Shown: positions 36,571 through 50,612, counted from the stretch's first letter. The stretch: DNA of 64,000 nucleotides from Apostichopus japonicus (GCF_037975245.1 NC_092569.1:13910501-13974500), one strand, 5' to 3'. Made by a program: numbers and translations. The notes: a model not told the origin generated them from the sequence alone.

Positions 36571-39229
36571 ATCTTTCAGTGGTGTGTGTCAAATGTCAGT
36601 GTCAACTATGGTTCAAGATGTGTCGACACTGCGAGTGCTCACTCGCATTGCACACTAAGTCAAGGGAGGGGGGGGGGGGGGTAACTATGACTAGATATAT
36701 CTAACCACATGGTCTTAGATGGAAAAGGATGACTCAGAGGGTAAGTGAGAGGCCTGCTTGTGGACAAAGGACATATGAATAGTGTTACTTTGGGAGTGAG
36801 ATACGAAAGGGAGTGTACACATGGTAGAAGTAAAGAGCAGAAGGAAGTTTAATATAATGGATTGGTATATTAAGAAAATGTCTATTGATGTCAGAACATT
36901 GGCAAAGGATTCTATAGTGAGTTGAACTGTTTAAAGTAATGAAGAAATTTTTGGAACGGATGGAAGCAAGGGACATATTTTGGGACTGAACCTGGATACT
37001 GAATGGAACATATATCGCACTCCTGGAACTTATTTATTAAAGCAAATATATTAAATAAAAAATAGCACAACGCAATTGAGTATCAACATCTACAGGACCA
37101 CAGAAGAAGAAATAACTCAACCTTCAAGTATTATTATGTTTAAGTGTACTAGTGGTACCGCGCGATGCCAGTTTATTTAAATAAGTGATATGATTTACGT
37201 GGGCCCAAAATTTGAATGAACATATATTAACTATCAGTTTGCAATTGTTTCGGTAAGGTACAGTAAAATGTGTAATTTGCATGTACATTACACATTTTTA
37301 CAGTATTCCAATGTAGTTGATTTCTGTGTTTATATTTCGCATGTCTTGCTCTCTGTATGGATCTCCGTGCCAGAACAGAGATAACTGATCAAGCTGGAAA
37401 GTGACTCTCCATGCTAGTCCAGTTTTGGCTAAATATTTCCTATTTGATCGACATAACCCGCTTACATACAGTTATTCCAGATATGCAGATGAAGATTTAT
37501 CTGGCTATATTAAGCCATATATACCTAGTAAACAGTCAATCCAGAAAAGGTTTATCTGGCCATATGAAGCCCGATATAACTGGATATGTAGTCAATCCAG
37601 ATACAGTTTTATCTGGCCTAGAAGTGGATGCCATAATTCTTACCAGATAAAATTGATATGGGCCATATAATACTCCATTCATATCAAGTTATATCTGCCC
37701 AATTTCGGTAACTGTTACAACGGTTTGATGATCTTGTTGGAAGTCTACAAGACAAAACTAAGTCATGTTTGCTTAGCTAAAATATTGATACTAACAGTGA
37801 GCCCACCCTTGAACTCTTTGCGAAATTTGGAATTTCAAAAACAGTTTTATGACATGGAGACAGGTTACAGGAAACTGAAGTATTTGGATCTGGTAACATA
37901 AGGCTATGGTCACGTTGCAGACTGTAGACACTCAGAGCTAATCACCCTAATGTTTGATATGTATCGACTTCTGTGGAATGGAGGTGCAAAATCCCTAGTA
38001 CTATAGTCATACAAGCCTGCCATACAAGAACATTCACTTATATTTGTTACAGAAAGGTGAAGAGCAATTCTCAAAATTGGGATTTTCCTATTGGCTGTAA
38101 TCGAGCATTTGTCAATGCAGGGTAATTCCTAACCAGTTATTGGGTTCTTAAATTTGACAATGATTCGAACACTTTCATCATACAATAATTATGATAAATT
38201 TCACAGATAATAGGGGGGAAATCTAGATTTCAGCATATTTTCTGACAAGTCATCTTAAGGCTGAGGTATATTTGAATACTTGATATCCTCATATTGCAAT
38301 AGTTATTTAAAGAAAATTAAACTTTGGCTGCAATACTTTTTAACAGCACCAACACCAATGCACATTATTTGGCATTTTGATGTCATCGTTGCAGTTGTTA
38401 CAACATAGAAAGTCTGATCAGGGTCACCTTTACCAATTTATGCCAGTGACTCTCCAATCACCTGAGTTTTTCGACACTTCAAGAACAGTATCGACATATG
38501 ATGCTCATACGTCTTACTTTTTGTACATACATATGATCCGTGTAATGTGATGTTCATATAAACTCATTTCCGTGGACTGCCTTCTTCAAATAAAATGTTC
38601 TAGTTTATTAAAGGACATTTTACTGTTTTAATTCTTATCATGTAATGAACATACTAACTGTTTTCCATGCAGAGCATTCAAAACAGTCTAGATACCTTGC
38701 AGCCAAGTTTAAGCAAACACATTTTGACAAAAACTCATGATTTATATTTTATATTTATTTAAGTACATATTTCTATTTTATTTCTTGTTATGTGGCGTGA
38801 GTCGCTGAATTCCATCCATTTTCCTTCTCTTTATCATACGCTTTTATTCATTTTAATGGTGAGCATTTTTTTTTTATCCCCCCAAAATAAATATATATTC
38901 CAAGAAAATGTACATCCTTTTTTGGTATCGTGAATAGTGTTCTACTGTACATCTATAGTTAGGCAATTTGCATTAAAGTTTAGCACAGGTCTCACTGTAG
39001 CATTCACACAATTATTACGCTACTATTTATGGCATCCAAATATAAATTAAGCGCAACGGGGGACCCGATACCCGATATAAATTGAGGCTTTGCATAGTCT
39101 ATACTGGATATTGAATTAATAATTCGGCCTATGCTCTGTGCTTTGAACAATTGATACAGAATGTGTTAAAACTTCACAAAGTATGTGCAATATGTACTCA
39201 TAGTTGTGTACGTTACACTAATCAATTGT
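36570..39229. other. Non-coding interior of the candidate transposon
   Basis: Contains a poly-G tract (about 36666-36681) and a cluster of TATCTGG/CCAGATA motifs (37470-37700). A near-palindrome at 37267-37300 (tgtgtaatttgcatgtacattacaca) is also present. No convincing exon on either strand. Confidence 0.5.
37470..37700. repeat. Cluster of TATCTGG / CCAGATA motifs
   Basis: About nine occurrences of (T)TATCTGG, its complement CCAGATA, or a one-base variant in both orientations within 230 bp, mixed with GGCCATAT. The spacing is irregular, so it is not a simple tandem repeat. Possibly a decayed short-period repeat or a protein-binding cluster. Confidence 0.5.
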
Positions 39230-39480
39230 AAACAGGGTGTGTATAATTTACACAACTGTTGTGTATTTTCTTACACAAGGTGTGGTAATATTGCAAAATG
39301 GTTGTGTACAATTTACACAATTGTTGTGTACTGAGGTATGCATACATGTGAGTAGATTTAACACAACTGTTGTGTTAATAAAAACTTACACAACAGTTGT
39401 GTAGTTTCTACACACGGTTGATAGGTGCACTAGTTACACAGCGGTTGTGTAGAATTTTACACAACCTATGTACATTTTGT
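39230..39480. repeat. Array of ACACAAC-N-GTTGTGT palindromes
   Basis: At least five near-perfect palindromes (such as acacaactgttgtgt and acacaacagttgtgt) spaced 20-60 bp apart. They lie next to the right end of the candidate transposon. Two partial copies sit at its left end. Confidence 0.75.
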
Positions 39481-39491
39481 TTAGAGTGTAT

Positions 39492-40191
39492 ATTAGGACC
39501 AGGAGCAGACATGAACGTCATGTGACAGCTTTTCCCTATCTTCTTGCCATTCCAATATAATAACTAGACATCATCTGTTAAAAAAAGAGATTATTTTCTT
39601 TAAGTTTATAATGATATAGTGGTGATAATTTTTTATAATTAATTAAATACTGAATGCTAAAAATCAAGTTTAAACTGTTAACTGAAATCACACTGCGGTG
39701 AATGGAATGAGATAGCTGAGTGTCACATTCTTACACTTGTGGGTACAACTGTAGCACTTAATGCAATGGATTACATACATTCTTTCATTAGACAATACAA
39801 ACTTTGATCTGTACAGAAAATTTCAGCTTATGTTGACAGATTTCCATATTCATCGCAACTAAATTCCTTTCAGGTGTAAACTGTAAAGTTTAACATTTGT
39901 ACTGAATATGTTTTCATTCTGTACATATGCACTACATCCGTTCTACCTCTATACCGAGAAGTTTTATCCACGTGTGCACTATTAGTCTAGTTAATCTGTA
40001 CAAAATGATGGCATGACCTGGACAAAATTGCGAATGTCTTTAGAAACCATACTTAGAAACATATCAAAAAGATAGAAAAAATTAACCAGGGAAAATTGGC
40101 TAATTTGCAAAAAACAAAATTGCCGCCTTTAAGGCTATTTTCAATAATATAGGTGGGTACACACCCTGATATTAGTAGATATTATGCACTT

Positions 40192-40289
<98 letters not shown>

Positions 40290-43200
40290 TAATTGCGGAA
40301 TAAGGAGAAATATGTGGCAAAAAAATGTACGGTAGGGAGAAAGTGCCGTTAAGGGGAAAAAAACATTTCCCCCTAACGTTTTGAACGTCAGTTTTACCAA
40401 TATAACGTGATCCGACACTCAAAAAAAGTATCAGGTTGTGAAGAGGAGTCGATGTACTGCATATTCATGAAATTTGAAAGATTTTCAAAGTCCCTAACAG
40501 GTACTTTTTTGCTTTGTTATAAAACAAGAAAAATATCAGCTATGAAAAAAAATGAACGGTAGGGGGAAACGTGGTTTTTTGGTGATATTTCTTGATTTTT
40601 ATATAAATATTTTCATTATCTCTTGACATGCAGTACATAATAACATGCTAAACATCTCCAATAGTCGGATCGATTGATTTTACCTGCCCTGAAACAGAAA
40701 ACCCCCATATACCATTTTCGGCTGACCTATTTTCAACAGTCAAAACATGTATCTTTGTGCACATGCGCAGTATGCACTTAAACCTTTGTGCACATGCGCA
40801 GTATGCACTTTTACTTTTCGTGTACAGGATTGGAGGAAAGGTACCGTACATCATACATTATTTATATCATACTGTATACAACAACTCTGGTCTAAGTGTT
40901 GTAGCGACGACGAAATGTTCGTTGTTGATGGATCGCTGGTAATTGAATTTGGCGATAGTGACAATGGGCCCGTAAGTTTAAATTTAAACGATTACTCGAA
41001 GATTATTTACTAAAACAAACTAAAAATCAAAACCACAAATGTTACGTTTGATTTCTTTAATCGCTCTGTGACACAATCGCCGATGTTCTCAGTTCTTACT
41101 GGATATTGGTCAGACAAACCATGTGGACTTAATGTGACTTCTGTAATGCATTTGTCGATCGAATGATTTTCCCCTGAACTCAGGACAAAGTTTTCATATG
41201 CCATCGGTCTTTGGAAATAAAAATATCAGACATCAGTGTGACCGTGGGGTGAGCCATTTTAACAGGAATGAGTCAATGTACGTGTGGGTCATGTTTATAT
41301 TATGTTGCACGCGCAAAAAAATAATGACAAAAAGGATGTTGTATCATATTAGCAACAATAGTCTCTTGGTGCATATTTTTTTCGCAGAACCAGCTGGGTC
41401 TAACGTTATCTAATAGGTATAGGCCCAGTGTGTTGTGATCGCCCATTTCTTGAGCATAGGGTTAGGGATAGGATTACGTTCGAAGGATATGGTTTCTCTT
41501 TTGATCTGTTTTGTGACAATGTAGCGTGCTGGTTCCGTGGGTCAATCACCTAATTAGAATCATTTTCAGTGAAAAGTGCGGGATAAATCAAGAAAGGTTG
41601 ACCTTGCTGTGTATTCATCAAACTTTTGCAAATCCGAATTCTGCCAAAAAAGTGTGAAATAGGCCAGCATTAATGGAACTGTATTAGCATATGACAAACA
41701 CATTGCAATGAACAGATGTGTTGATTCAATCACATACCTTTACTTGAATAGCATGGTACAGTGCAATAATTGCATAATTGAAAGGATAATGTTTTCTTTG
41801 GTTGTCTTCATCAAATAACGAATTACTTCCATGTTTTGATGCATCTTTACATTTCTTGAGGGATGCAAAATTAGATATATGAAGGGATTTTGAAAAGATA
41901 TATATATTTGTCTACGTTCGAACCATTTGTCTCCTATGTGCTCTACTATCATTTTTTACGCTCTAATTTACTCAAGGTACTGATGAACTCAAATTTTCCC
42001 ATACTATGCCAAGAATCCTGTATTGATTTAGTGACTATGTAAGGCTTATTTTAGGTAGTTCGGGAACGGAAAGCCGGGCCTTAGCTTACACTGATAACAT
42101 CTAATTTAATCAAAGTACTGATCAACTCAAAATGTACAGAACATACACTTCCAATAGCGCGTGATTTTAATCCCGCCTCACCACAGCGCAATCCAACAAT
42201 GCGCGAGCCATGGGTGACATCATAATAACAATAACAAACTAGAATATGCTTCACAACTATATAAGCAGAACAAACAATTAATTACAGACGGGTGTACGTT
42301 TCATTTGCCTGTAGGCCCAAGCTATGCGCCTATCAATGGAATGATTGTACCCTAAACATGGAGAGTTAAATGTGGATCATTTGAATCCCATATGCCTCAC
42401 TTTACCCATGGAGCTTTATAGCTCCATGCTTTACCTAAGATGTCAGTTATCAGCGTGACTGTGTTGTGAATCCCTGGATCAGGGGTGAGTCGAAGTGGGT
42501 CATGATTATATCAGTGTTGCATTTATAAGCAAGACTGATGGCAGTAGGAAGTGTAGTGTATTTGTGTTGAACTTTAGACCCCCATATATATGCAAATTAG
42601 AACTGATGTCACATCAAGCTTCCACTTTCAATTGTTGTCATCTAACTGACATGCACCCAGTAGCATATATGCTTGCTGGAGGCAGCTCAGTTCCACTACT
42701 TCTAGCAGCAGGAACAACCCTTTAATATCTAACCATCCTGGACTTTGCCGTGCATCAAGTTATTTGTTCATTTCTGTGTAACTTTACCTGGTGTAGTTTG
42801 AAGATATGGTACAGCATCCAACACAAATACCACCAAATTACCAGCAGTTTTAAAACATTGCCATAATCGCCGAATGCAGTTACTCCGACATCCCGCAATA
42901 GGGGTTGTTGTCATACCGTAGAACCTGTGTACACAGTCTCATAGGCAATGGCTACACTTGTGTCAATAACAACGTTCGCCACAGCCATAAAGCAGGAGGT
43001 ATATTGCTTATGCTGCAGTACGTACAGGGCTTAGCCATCGTTTAAATTTAGGGTAGTGCAAGGCCCGATGAGGAGTACAGTCGAGGAATGAAGAATTATG
43101 AAAGGTGAGTTTGTATCAATTCAATACCCCTTCATATAAATGGCAAATTTATGTGTGATTTGGAAAATAAGTAATGGGAATGGGTTCACGAGACATTAAA

Positions 43201-44160
43201 GATGCCAAAACAGCATGAATTGAAAAATTGATTTCGTTTTGGGCCACATTTTCCATAGTTGTGTAACAATCAGCCATGTTTATTGGTAGTGAGTAGTCTG
43301 TATTTTAAGCAAATTGTTAAAAGGATAGATTAAAGTAGCCCTGGGATAATCTGCAGTTAGTAAATTTATGTTTGATGTGTGTGTACATGTGTAATGCAGT
43401 GCAGGGATTATTCTTGTTGTTTTCAGTTAATTGGGAGACTGAATCGTGTTGCACAGGTATTACATGTGAGACTATGAGTACATTGTAGTTTGTTCACAAT
43501 TAATGTTAGTTTAATTTGGAAGTTTAGTCATATTACTTGTATTATTTAATAGTTGTAACTAAATTTTTTGGAAGTTAGTTTTCAAAGATATATCATGTTT
43601 GATGGTCTCTATTATTTTACATCAAGGTCAAAGTTAAATTGGGTCAACTTAGGTCAAAGTCTGTAAACATGACATTCCATGAGTGAAAAGTTTTGAGCTT
43701 CAAACTTTTTGGTAGCAATTAGTAAGAAGATAATCGCAGTCGTGTTTAATGCAAGTCATGATGTCAGTTTAGGTCAACAGATCATGGTTGGAAAACCTCT
43801 ATAGTACAATATCTGAAGGTATGAATGTAACTTAGGGGAACCTATAGTATGCTGAATAGATGATCCCATTGTTTTCCATAGAGTCAAGGGTCACTTGAAG
43901 TCAATTAGAGGTTAGTTATAGGTGAGAACCTTTATAATTAAGTCTCACTCTCATCACTGAAGAAGTGGGAATTTGTTTGAACTCCAGCTTTCTTTGTATT
44001 TGCATGTACATCAATCATTGCTGCAAGCCCATTATACTAAATTACACATTCTGATCAGCAATACTAAATGTAGATGAATATAGTATCCACAGTTGCTTAT
44101 CACATTGGCAAGAAATCACTAAATCAATTGACTTTCTGGCTTTGCAAATCTTTTTTTAAT
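39492..44160. other. Non-coding stretch with a TA microsatellite
   Basis: (TA)n at 40194-40284. A short tandem duplication at 40754-40810 (ctttgtgcacatgcgcagtatgcactt twice, 36 bp apart). A possible exon 40829-40972 (acceptor gtgtacag, donor gtaagt) is open but unrecognised. Otherwise no gene. Confidence 0.45.
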
Positions 44161-44162
44161 AG

Positions 44163-44594
44163 CATGGATGCAACTGAATAGTCAAGTGGTGGGCCATCTT
44201 TGGAACTGTTGGTGAACCATGGAAGTGGAAAAAGCCAAAATTGTCAAAAGACCAAGATGAAAGTTATCATAGCAAAGGAGAAGCAAAGCTATGTAGACCT
44301 GTTTGCATTGATAATCAATTGGAAGAAAGGAGGAGCCCTGTATGACTATGGGATCAAGCAATTACAATGGACACTACCAAACCAAGTAAGTACTGTAAAA
44401 AGCCCATCCCATCCACTAATCTATCAGATTTTATTAAAATATTAGAAACTAGGTCAAAGTCATCCAAGGTCATCAGAGCCGCGATGAAGGTATGTTTCCT
44501 GGAAGTGTTGAAACCTGGAGTTCTAGCTGTAAAAGTTGAGTGCAAGCTTAGTATCCCAAGAGAGGATGAGATAAATCCATATGGTCCAGATTGA
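44163..44594 (+). other. Possible exon remnant, unrecognised
   Basis: An open frame reading VNHGSGKSQNCQKTKMKVII and on through NWKKGGALYDYG ends at a consensus donor (caa|gtaagtact, about 44387). A second frame then reads RAAMKVCFLEVLKPGVLAVK up to INPYGPD and a stop. The two look like neighbouring pieces of a gene, but I recognise no domain. It could be a decayed transposon ORF. Confidence 0.25.
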
Positions 44595-45079
44595 GAGAAA
44601 TGTAATAACCAGCGAATATGGGCAATTTTAGCTGGCAATTACACTTAAAGGATGGTAAGATTAGGAGAAGATAAAGCATAAGTACTAAAAATCAAACAAT
44701 AGAATATGTTTGATCTCAAAAGTAAACCAGCAAAAGAAGTTGACCTATAACAGATTACAAATGAACAAGAGAACCAATACTCCTGAATGTAACTGAGGTA
44801 TTAAAATGTGTGTGTGAAAAAAGGTACGTTGTATGAAGTTTTAATTGCATACTTCCACTATGGCAATAACTTGCTCAGAGAGATGACTGTGTACAAGGGG
44901 TGATCTTCATTTAAGCCAATGAAGTTTGAGTTGGACACACAGTATTAAACACTTAGTAAAGTTCAGCTAGCAGGTGAATCCTTATCACAATTTATACACC
45001 TTTTTAAACATTTCAAGAAGTATATTCGCACAGCTGCCACCCTAACACACAACACAGTAAGTCAAAATACTAATAACTT

Positions 45080-45330
45080 GAAAAAGTAGTGGGTAGAGAG
45101 TACTGTACATTTCTCCTTCATTTTTCTAAACTAGGTCAAATCTCCTTCAATCGTCCTGATTTTCATATCATCTGTACTTTAACTTGTAAGTACTCATAAA
45201 CATCCTAACTTACAAAATCGAAAATGATAGCTGGAAATTAGCCAAAAACAACAAGTTCGGTGGCTCATTTTAGGCATTTTTTTGGCGGATGTACATTACC
45301 TAATTGTAGTATGCTACCTTAAGCCTCGTG
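45080..45330. repeat. Dispersed repeat, copy 1 (copy 2 at about 47255-47440)
   Basis: ctccttcaatcgtcctgatt and about 150 flanking bases recur at 47300 with point differences in the same orientation. No terminal inverted repeats are seen. Copy 1 is followed by gtggctcattttaggcattttt. Neither copy codes. Confidence 0.7.
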
Positions 45331-47775
45331 AAATTTTTCTTCTTCTCCTGAGGTAAACTAAACTACAAAGCATTAAAGTATCTGTAATTATTTTTCTGTT
45401 TGATCCCCAATATCAACTTTTTAAGAGCTCAGCTGGGTCAAATTTGAGCTTGAAATGGATTTCTGCTCTAGCCTCGTTGCTGTGCTTTCAATCCATCTGT
45501 TTCTTACATTCTCTGGAAAATTCCTTCTGTTGATTATTTTGTACTTCAAAAGTCCTTTACTATGCACAAACCTGTCTCCAGGTTCTGCGAGTCCTTTCTA
45601 AGGAGATGATAATCGGGCTGGGAGGGGGGTCCCAGACCTGGCATAGAGCAAAAGAAACACTAAATATAAATTTGATCTTATTTGGGATTTAAAGAGTATA
45701 AATTCTTCAAGGAGATAACTGAACTGCAGGATAAAAGTTTACAACTGGCAGAAAGCAATTGAGATTGTAAAGTAGGTGTTTTTAGGTGTTTATTTATTGA
45801 GATTTCATTATAGAGGGCGCCCTCTAAACACTGCCTTGTGTTAAATAAGGTTAAAACTAGCCTCACAATTGACTAGTCAAGGACTGCTATACCACATTTT
45901 CCTGTTACATTTACATTTAATGCATATTTGTTCAATTCTACACCTTTCCCATGATCTGCAAATAAGTAAAAGGGGGTTGGTGTTTACCGAGAAGAAGCAA
46001 AGTACATCACCAACTAACACTAACAGCTGGATTAAGCCAGGCCATGCCCATGTCAGGGCACATTTTGGGAGAAGCCAGTATATATTTTATTTATGCATCT
46101 GAACCATGCAAATTGAGGTGTTTAGTTGTACTGTACCTTGCAGATTTTTTATATACTTGTGTCTCAATTAAGGACTCACAAGTCAGAATTTGTTCTATGA
46201 ATACTGTAAACCAGCCAATTATATAGACCTACTGTATATTGATGATTCTGCCATACATTTTTGACAACTACTGTAAGTTACAGATAAGTATAGCCCAACA
46301 CAATGTATTTTAATACAGAGAAGTCAAAATGATACCCAGACTGACAATGACACATGGTAGGAGCACTATGCTGGCTATACCTGGGACTATAGCATCCCAA
46401 TTGCTAGTAAACAGCAGAAGTCTGTGTTATCCCGGGCATACTTTAGTTCTAGTTCATTGTTATAACATTACTTACCTACAGGTGTAAATTATGGCAGAAA
46501 TCATGCTCTTCAACAACAACACTGACACGGCAGGGCTGAATCTGAACTGTATCAACTCTGGAACAATGAAATTCCAAGTATAATTTGCTAATTTGTGCTG
46601 CCCAAACATCATCTATAGTTGTTCAACTGTGTTACTTTTGAATTACCGTTGGTAAGTAAATTTCATGAAACTTCCTTTACATAGTCCTTCAACTATGGTA
46701 ATGCAATCTTGAATTTAAGCCTACTGAAATATGTTGGAGACTTGGAGTAGCATCATCTTCACCATTCTTTAAAATAATGTCAAACATTACAAAATGCAAG
46801 TTGCTATGTGAGACAAAAGCTCAGCCAAAAGTGAGTTATATGATCTCAACCCTGAAAATCCATTTTTTTAGCTAAATAAGAATTTCCCCCCTCAAAATCA
46901 CTCAAGCATGAAATCATGAAACATTTCACCTGAAATATCAACGGCTACAGTAGCCTGACCATGTTAGCCTATAATTTGCTTTTTTGGGGCTAAACTGAGA
47001 GAAATCACATTTCTTATAAGCGTACCACAACATTTTATTCTTCTCCATTGACTAACACACTAAACTTGTCTTCCTTAGAGGGCCCCTAGAGCATAGAAGA
47101 TATGTCCTTTATGGCATTCCTACCCATTTCCTCATAGCTGATGACTTGGCCTATCATGGCACTTGTTAATCCCATACCTTTAATGTCAAGATTTTGAGCT
47201 GCAAGGGGTGAAAGTTTAGAGCAGTGGTCCCGCTCCTTTGAAATGGCTATCCGGGCAAAATCTCACCATTTCTACTTCATTTTTCTAAGATAGGTCAATT
47301 CTCCTTCAATCGTCCTGATTTTCATATCATCTGTACTTTAAATTGTATTCTTAAAACTGTCCTAGTAATAAAATCAGTGATGATACCTGGAAATAAGCCC
47401 AAAAATAATTTTCCTGAGGGTGGCCGATATACATTGCCTTATTGTGGTACACTGTCTAAGTGGTCAGTCTGATCATTTCATGCAATGTCTTTTTTGAACA
47501 ACTTTGCAACTGAACACAAATAAGTTCCAGACCTATAGTTGAAGTGAATATACTGTAAACAGTAATCTTGGCGCTTTATACCCAATTAGGCAGTAACTTT
47601 GCTGATGTTCCAGTAATATACAGCACCTATACTGTACCTGAGAGTGACAGAGTGACAATGGTTTATTCCCATCGTCCCCTCATCCCCATTTTACACTGCA
47701 CATAACCAGTAAACAGTTTCCTACAGGAAATTTTACCACACTGTATTTCTCCTCAAGGGGTATTTGCATTTCCCC

Positions 47776-48399
47776 TTAAAGCAGCATTTTGCGCTGGGTC
47801 GCTTTTTTCCACCTTTTTAACATGTGCATCGATTTTTTTACATGTATCAATCATAAAACAGCAAACTAAGATACCATCCAAGTTTCACCCTGCCAAGAGC
47901 ATTAATTAGCGAGTAATTAACGATTTATGGCGATAACGAGTAGAAGTGTCCTCAACAAAGTTTTCAATCTCCAAATCCACTACTTTGAATTCCACCAATC
48001 AGTGAATAGTATATTTATTCATGAGCATTTTGCGTTTGGTCGCCATTTTCTACTCTTTTAACATGTCCATCAAGTTTTTTACATACATCAAATCACAAAA
48101 CAGCAAACTAAGATTGTAGCCAAGTTTTTCCCTACCAACAACGTTAGTTGGCGAGCATTCGACATACAAAATTAATCGCATTCAGCTCCCAAAACCCACT
48201 AGTTTGAATTCAACCAATCAGAGATGCAGGTTTAGTTAAATTTAGTTAAATTAGCCAAATTATTGCAAATTTTTCGACTTTTATGCCACCATTTGAAGTA
48301 AGATTTAAGTAGATAAGCTAATTATGTATGTAGTTATGGCATAGTGGAGTCAGTGAGGTTGAAAAAAATCATAGAAAAGGACGCAAAATGCTCCTTTAA
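47776..48399. mobile_element. MITE with TTAA target site (piggyBac/Kolobok-like)
   Basis: TTAA at both ends (47776-47779 and 48396-48399) flanks inverted ends of about 13 bp (AGCAGCATTTTGCG and, reversed, AGGAGCATTTTGCG). The 624-bp interior has two diverged 241-bp tandem copies (gcattttgcg at 47784 and 48025; aaacagcaaactaagat in both). No coding capacity. TTAA duplications are characteristic of piggyBac and Kolobok elements. Confidence 0.75.
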
Positions 48400-49133
48400 A
48401 GTCATATGTCGCAGCGTCTACCTACTGCCAAGTGATGTACTTTAAAATCCTAGGCTGCGTCTAGAGGTAATCTTTTCTCATGAGCTTTCCTATTTATTCA
48501 ATACTGCTGTGTACTGTAGAAAGTAAAATGCAAAGTAACAAAGTACAGTTTACTGTATAGAGTAAATGTAAGTTTATCACGTAGAGGAAGCTGGAAAAAC
48601 TCTGTTGCGATGCGTGGTCAGAAAGTTCCTGTTCGAGCTGGCTCTTGCAAGTTAATTAGAAATTTTTGGTATAACAGACAATAGCAGTTTGGTGTGAAGA
48701 GGAAGTGTCTTCGATATTTCTCCAAAGATGGGCGTGAACTAATTATGCAAACCTCAAATATCACATTTTACCAATATTTTGGGTATTTCAAGGTCAAATT
48801 CGGTCACAATTAAAAGGTTTATTTTTGGTTTTTAATACAAAACTAGTAAGATGTGTATAGTTATGATGCAAAGAATGGGCTAAAACATCTTTTGTATTAG
48901 TTTTTATTAATGCTCTGATGAGCAGCTTAAAGTGGCGTATATGAGAGTAACATCAGCCCTACAGAAACATGCATACAAGGGGAAATAGCACTAGTAACAT
49001 TGTATCTTCATTCAAGGAGACCATGTTAAACATCATTAGAATCTATTGAAATGTATTTATTAAAAGTGTTCTGTCTTTGACTCCCTCCCCCAACACCCCC
49101 CCCAAACACCCTCCCCTAGTGCATTATGCAGAT

Positions 49134-50612
49134 TTGTATACAGTATATTACTGACTTTTACTGCAAAGAGACTGCATAGCACATGCATTCAAGGTATACT
49201 GAATTATTTGGTATGGTAATCTGCTTCAAATTGTCTGTATGCATGCATAACCCAACCCCCCCCCCCCTTCCACTCACATCTTCTACCCAACCCTATATCA
49301 GAATAGAAAATGAATGTGTACCAGTGCATACATGCACAGTGTGTACTTTATATGTGTGTTCAGTACAGTGTTATTTTACACCAAGCACTAATTAAAAACA
49401 CAGTCCCACTGTCCACAATCATGTGCAGTACTACACACTGTACATTTCATTTCATTTATTTGTTTCCACATTCAAAAGGTATTACACAATAATAGAACAA
49501 AATGTATGTGACAAGTGGAGGAGGTCTGAGAAAGCCGAGGCTCTTTAGAGGCAGACCCGCCGCCCCCCCCCCCCCAACAATATAAGAAAAGAAAAAAAAA
49601 ATGAATTGCACACACAAATAAACTACGTTACATAAGATAACATGATACTATTTAAAGAATTATCATATTATATATACGTAATGACAAAAAAAGACAAAAA
49701 AAAAAAAAACATGTATGTAATGGTGATTCAATTCAATACTGTGCATATTTCAATGTCATATTAATATATTATATACTTGCAATGTAGTGTCTGCTTCTGC
49801 TATAATTCACTAAGTTAAAAGTCTTTTATAACTTAAAATGAAGTTGAACCAGTGTACATATGTAGTACATATAGTACACACTATACATATAGTACACACT
49901 ATATGTACAGTGTGTACTATGTATACATGTTCAGTATGTAGTGTTATTTTACACCAAGCACAATAAATACATAGTCCCACTGTTTGCATGCAATCATGTA
50001 CAGTACATACTGTACATGTATGTACTGGTCATTCAATTCAATACTGTGCATATTTCAATGTCATATTAATATATTACTTGCAATGTAGTGTCTGCTTCTG
50101 CTATATATAATTCACTAAATTAAAAGACTTATAGTATAAACTGAATGTTTAAGCAGTTTAACCTGTTATATTTAAATATATATTAGTTTAACCTGTACTA
50201 AACATGTACCTGTACACACATATAGAACACACTGTACATGTATATGCACTGGTTCACATTCATTTTCTATTCTGATATAGGGTCGGGTAGAGGATGTGGG
50301 TGGGAGGGGGGTGTATAAACTGAATGTTTAAGCAGTTTAACCTGTTATATTTTAATATATATTTAAATTAGTTTAACCTGTACTAAACATGTACACACAT
50401 ATAGAACACACTGTACATGTATATGCACTGGTTCACATTCATTTTCTATTCTGATATAGGGTCGGGTAGAGGATGTGGGTGGGAGGGGGGTGAGTTACAT
50501 GTAAACAGACAATTTGAAGTGCAGATTACAACCATATATATAATTCAATACCTTGAGTGCATGTGTTATGCAGTCTCTTTGCAGTAAAAGTCAGTCACAT
50601 ACTGTATGCATA
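49134..50612. mobile_element. 1.48-kb fold-back element with about 230-bp arms
   Basis: 49134-49370 and 50390-50612 are inverted copies (ctgacttttactgcaaagag against ctctttgcagtaaaagtcag; both keep attctgatataggg or its complement). The right arm's inner part is tandemly repeated (50257-50310 and 50436-50495), and the centre repeats cacaccaagcac-like and tgcatatttcaatgtcatatt segments. Poly-C or poly-G tracts lie in each arm. No transposase is seen. Confidence 0.75.
49441..49575 (-). mobile_element. LINE/SINE-type 3' tail fragment
   Basis: On the minus strand the segment ends with caaataaatgaaatgaaatg, the short-repeat tail typical of L2/CR1-mobilised SINEs, after tattgtgtaatac. A C-rich run (49561-49574) forms the other border. 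It is nested inside the fold-back element. Confidence 0.45.

Larger units (their letters stand above)
34549..39491. mobile_element. Candidate 4.9-kb DNA transposon with TACACTCTAAAACA ends and subterminal palindromes
   Basis: The left end TACACTCTAAAACAG (34549) and the right end, read in reverse complement from 39491, TACACTCTAAACAAAA, match over about 14 bases with one gap. TA flanks both, compatible with a TA target site. Just inside both ends lie ACACAAC/GTTGTGT palindromes: two near 34600-34645 and at least five in 39230-39480. Such subterminal repeats usually bind transposase. No DDE transposase is recognised inside. The only protein signals are a decayed SAM-domain frame and an acidic frame. 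Alternative: two unrelated solo or MITE copies that happen to face each other. Confidence 0.4.

Noticed and set aside
40747-41013. Possible exon with acceptor gtgtacag and donor gtaagt
   Set aside because: Open, but overlaps a local 36-bp duplication and shows no domain; splice signals alone are weak evidence.
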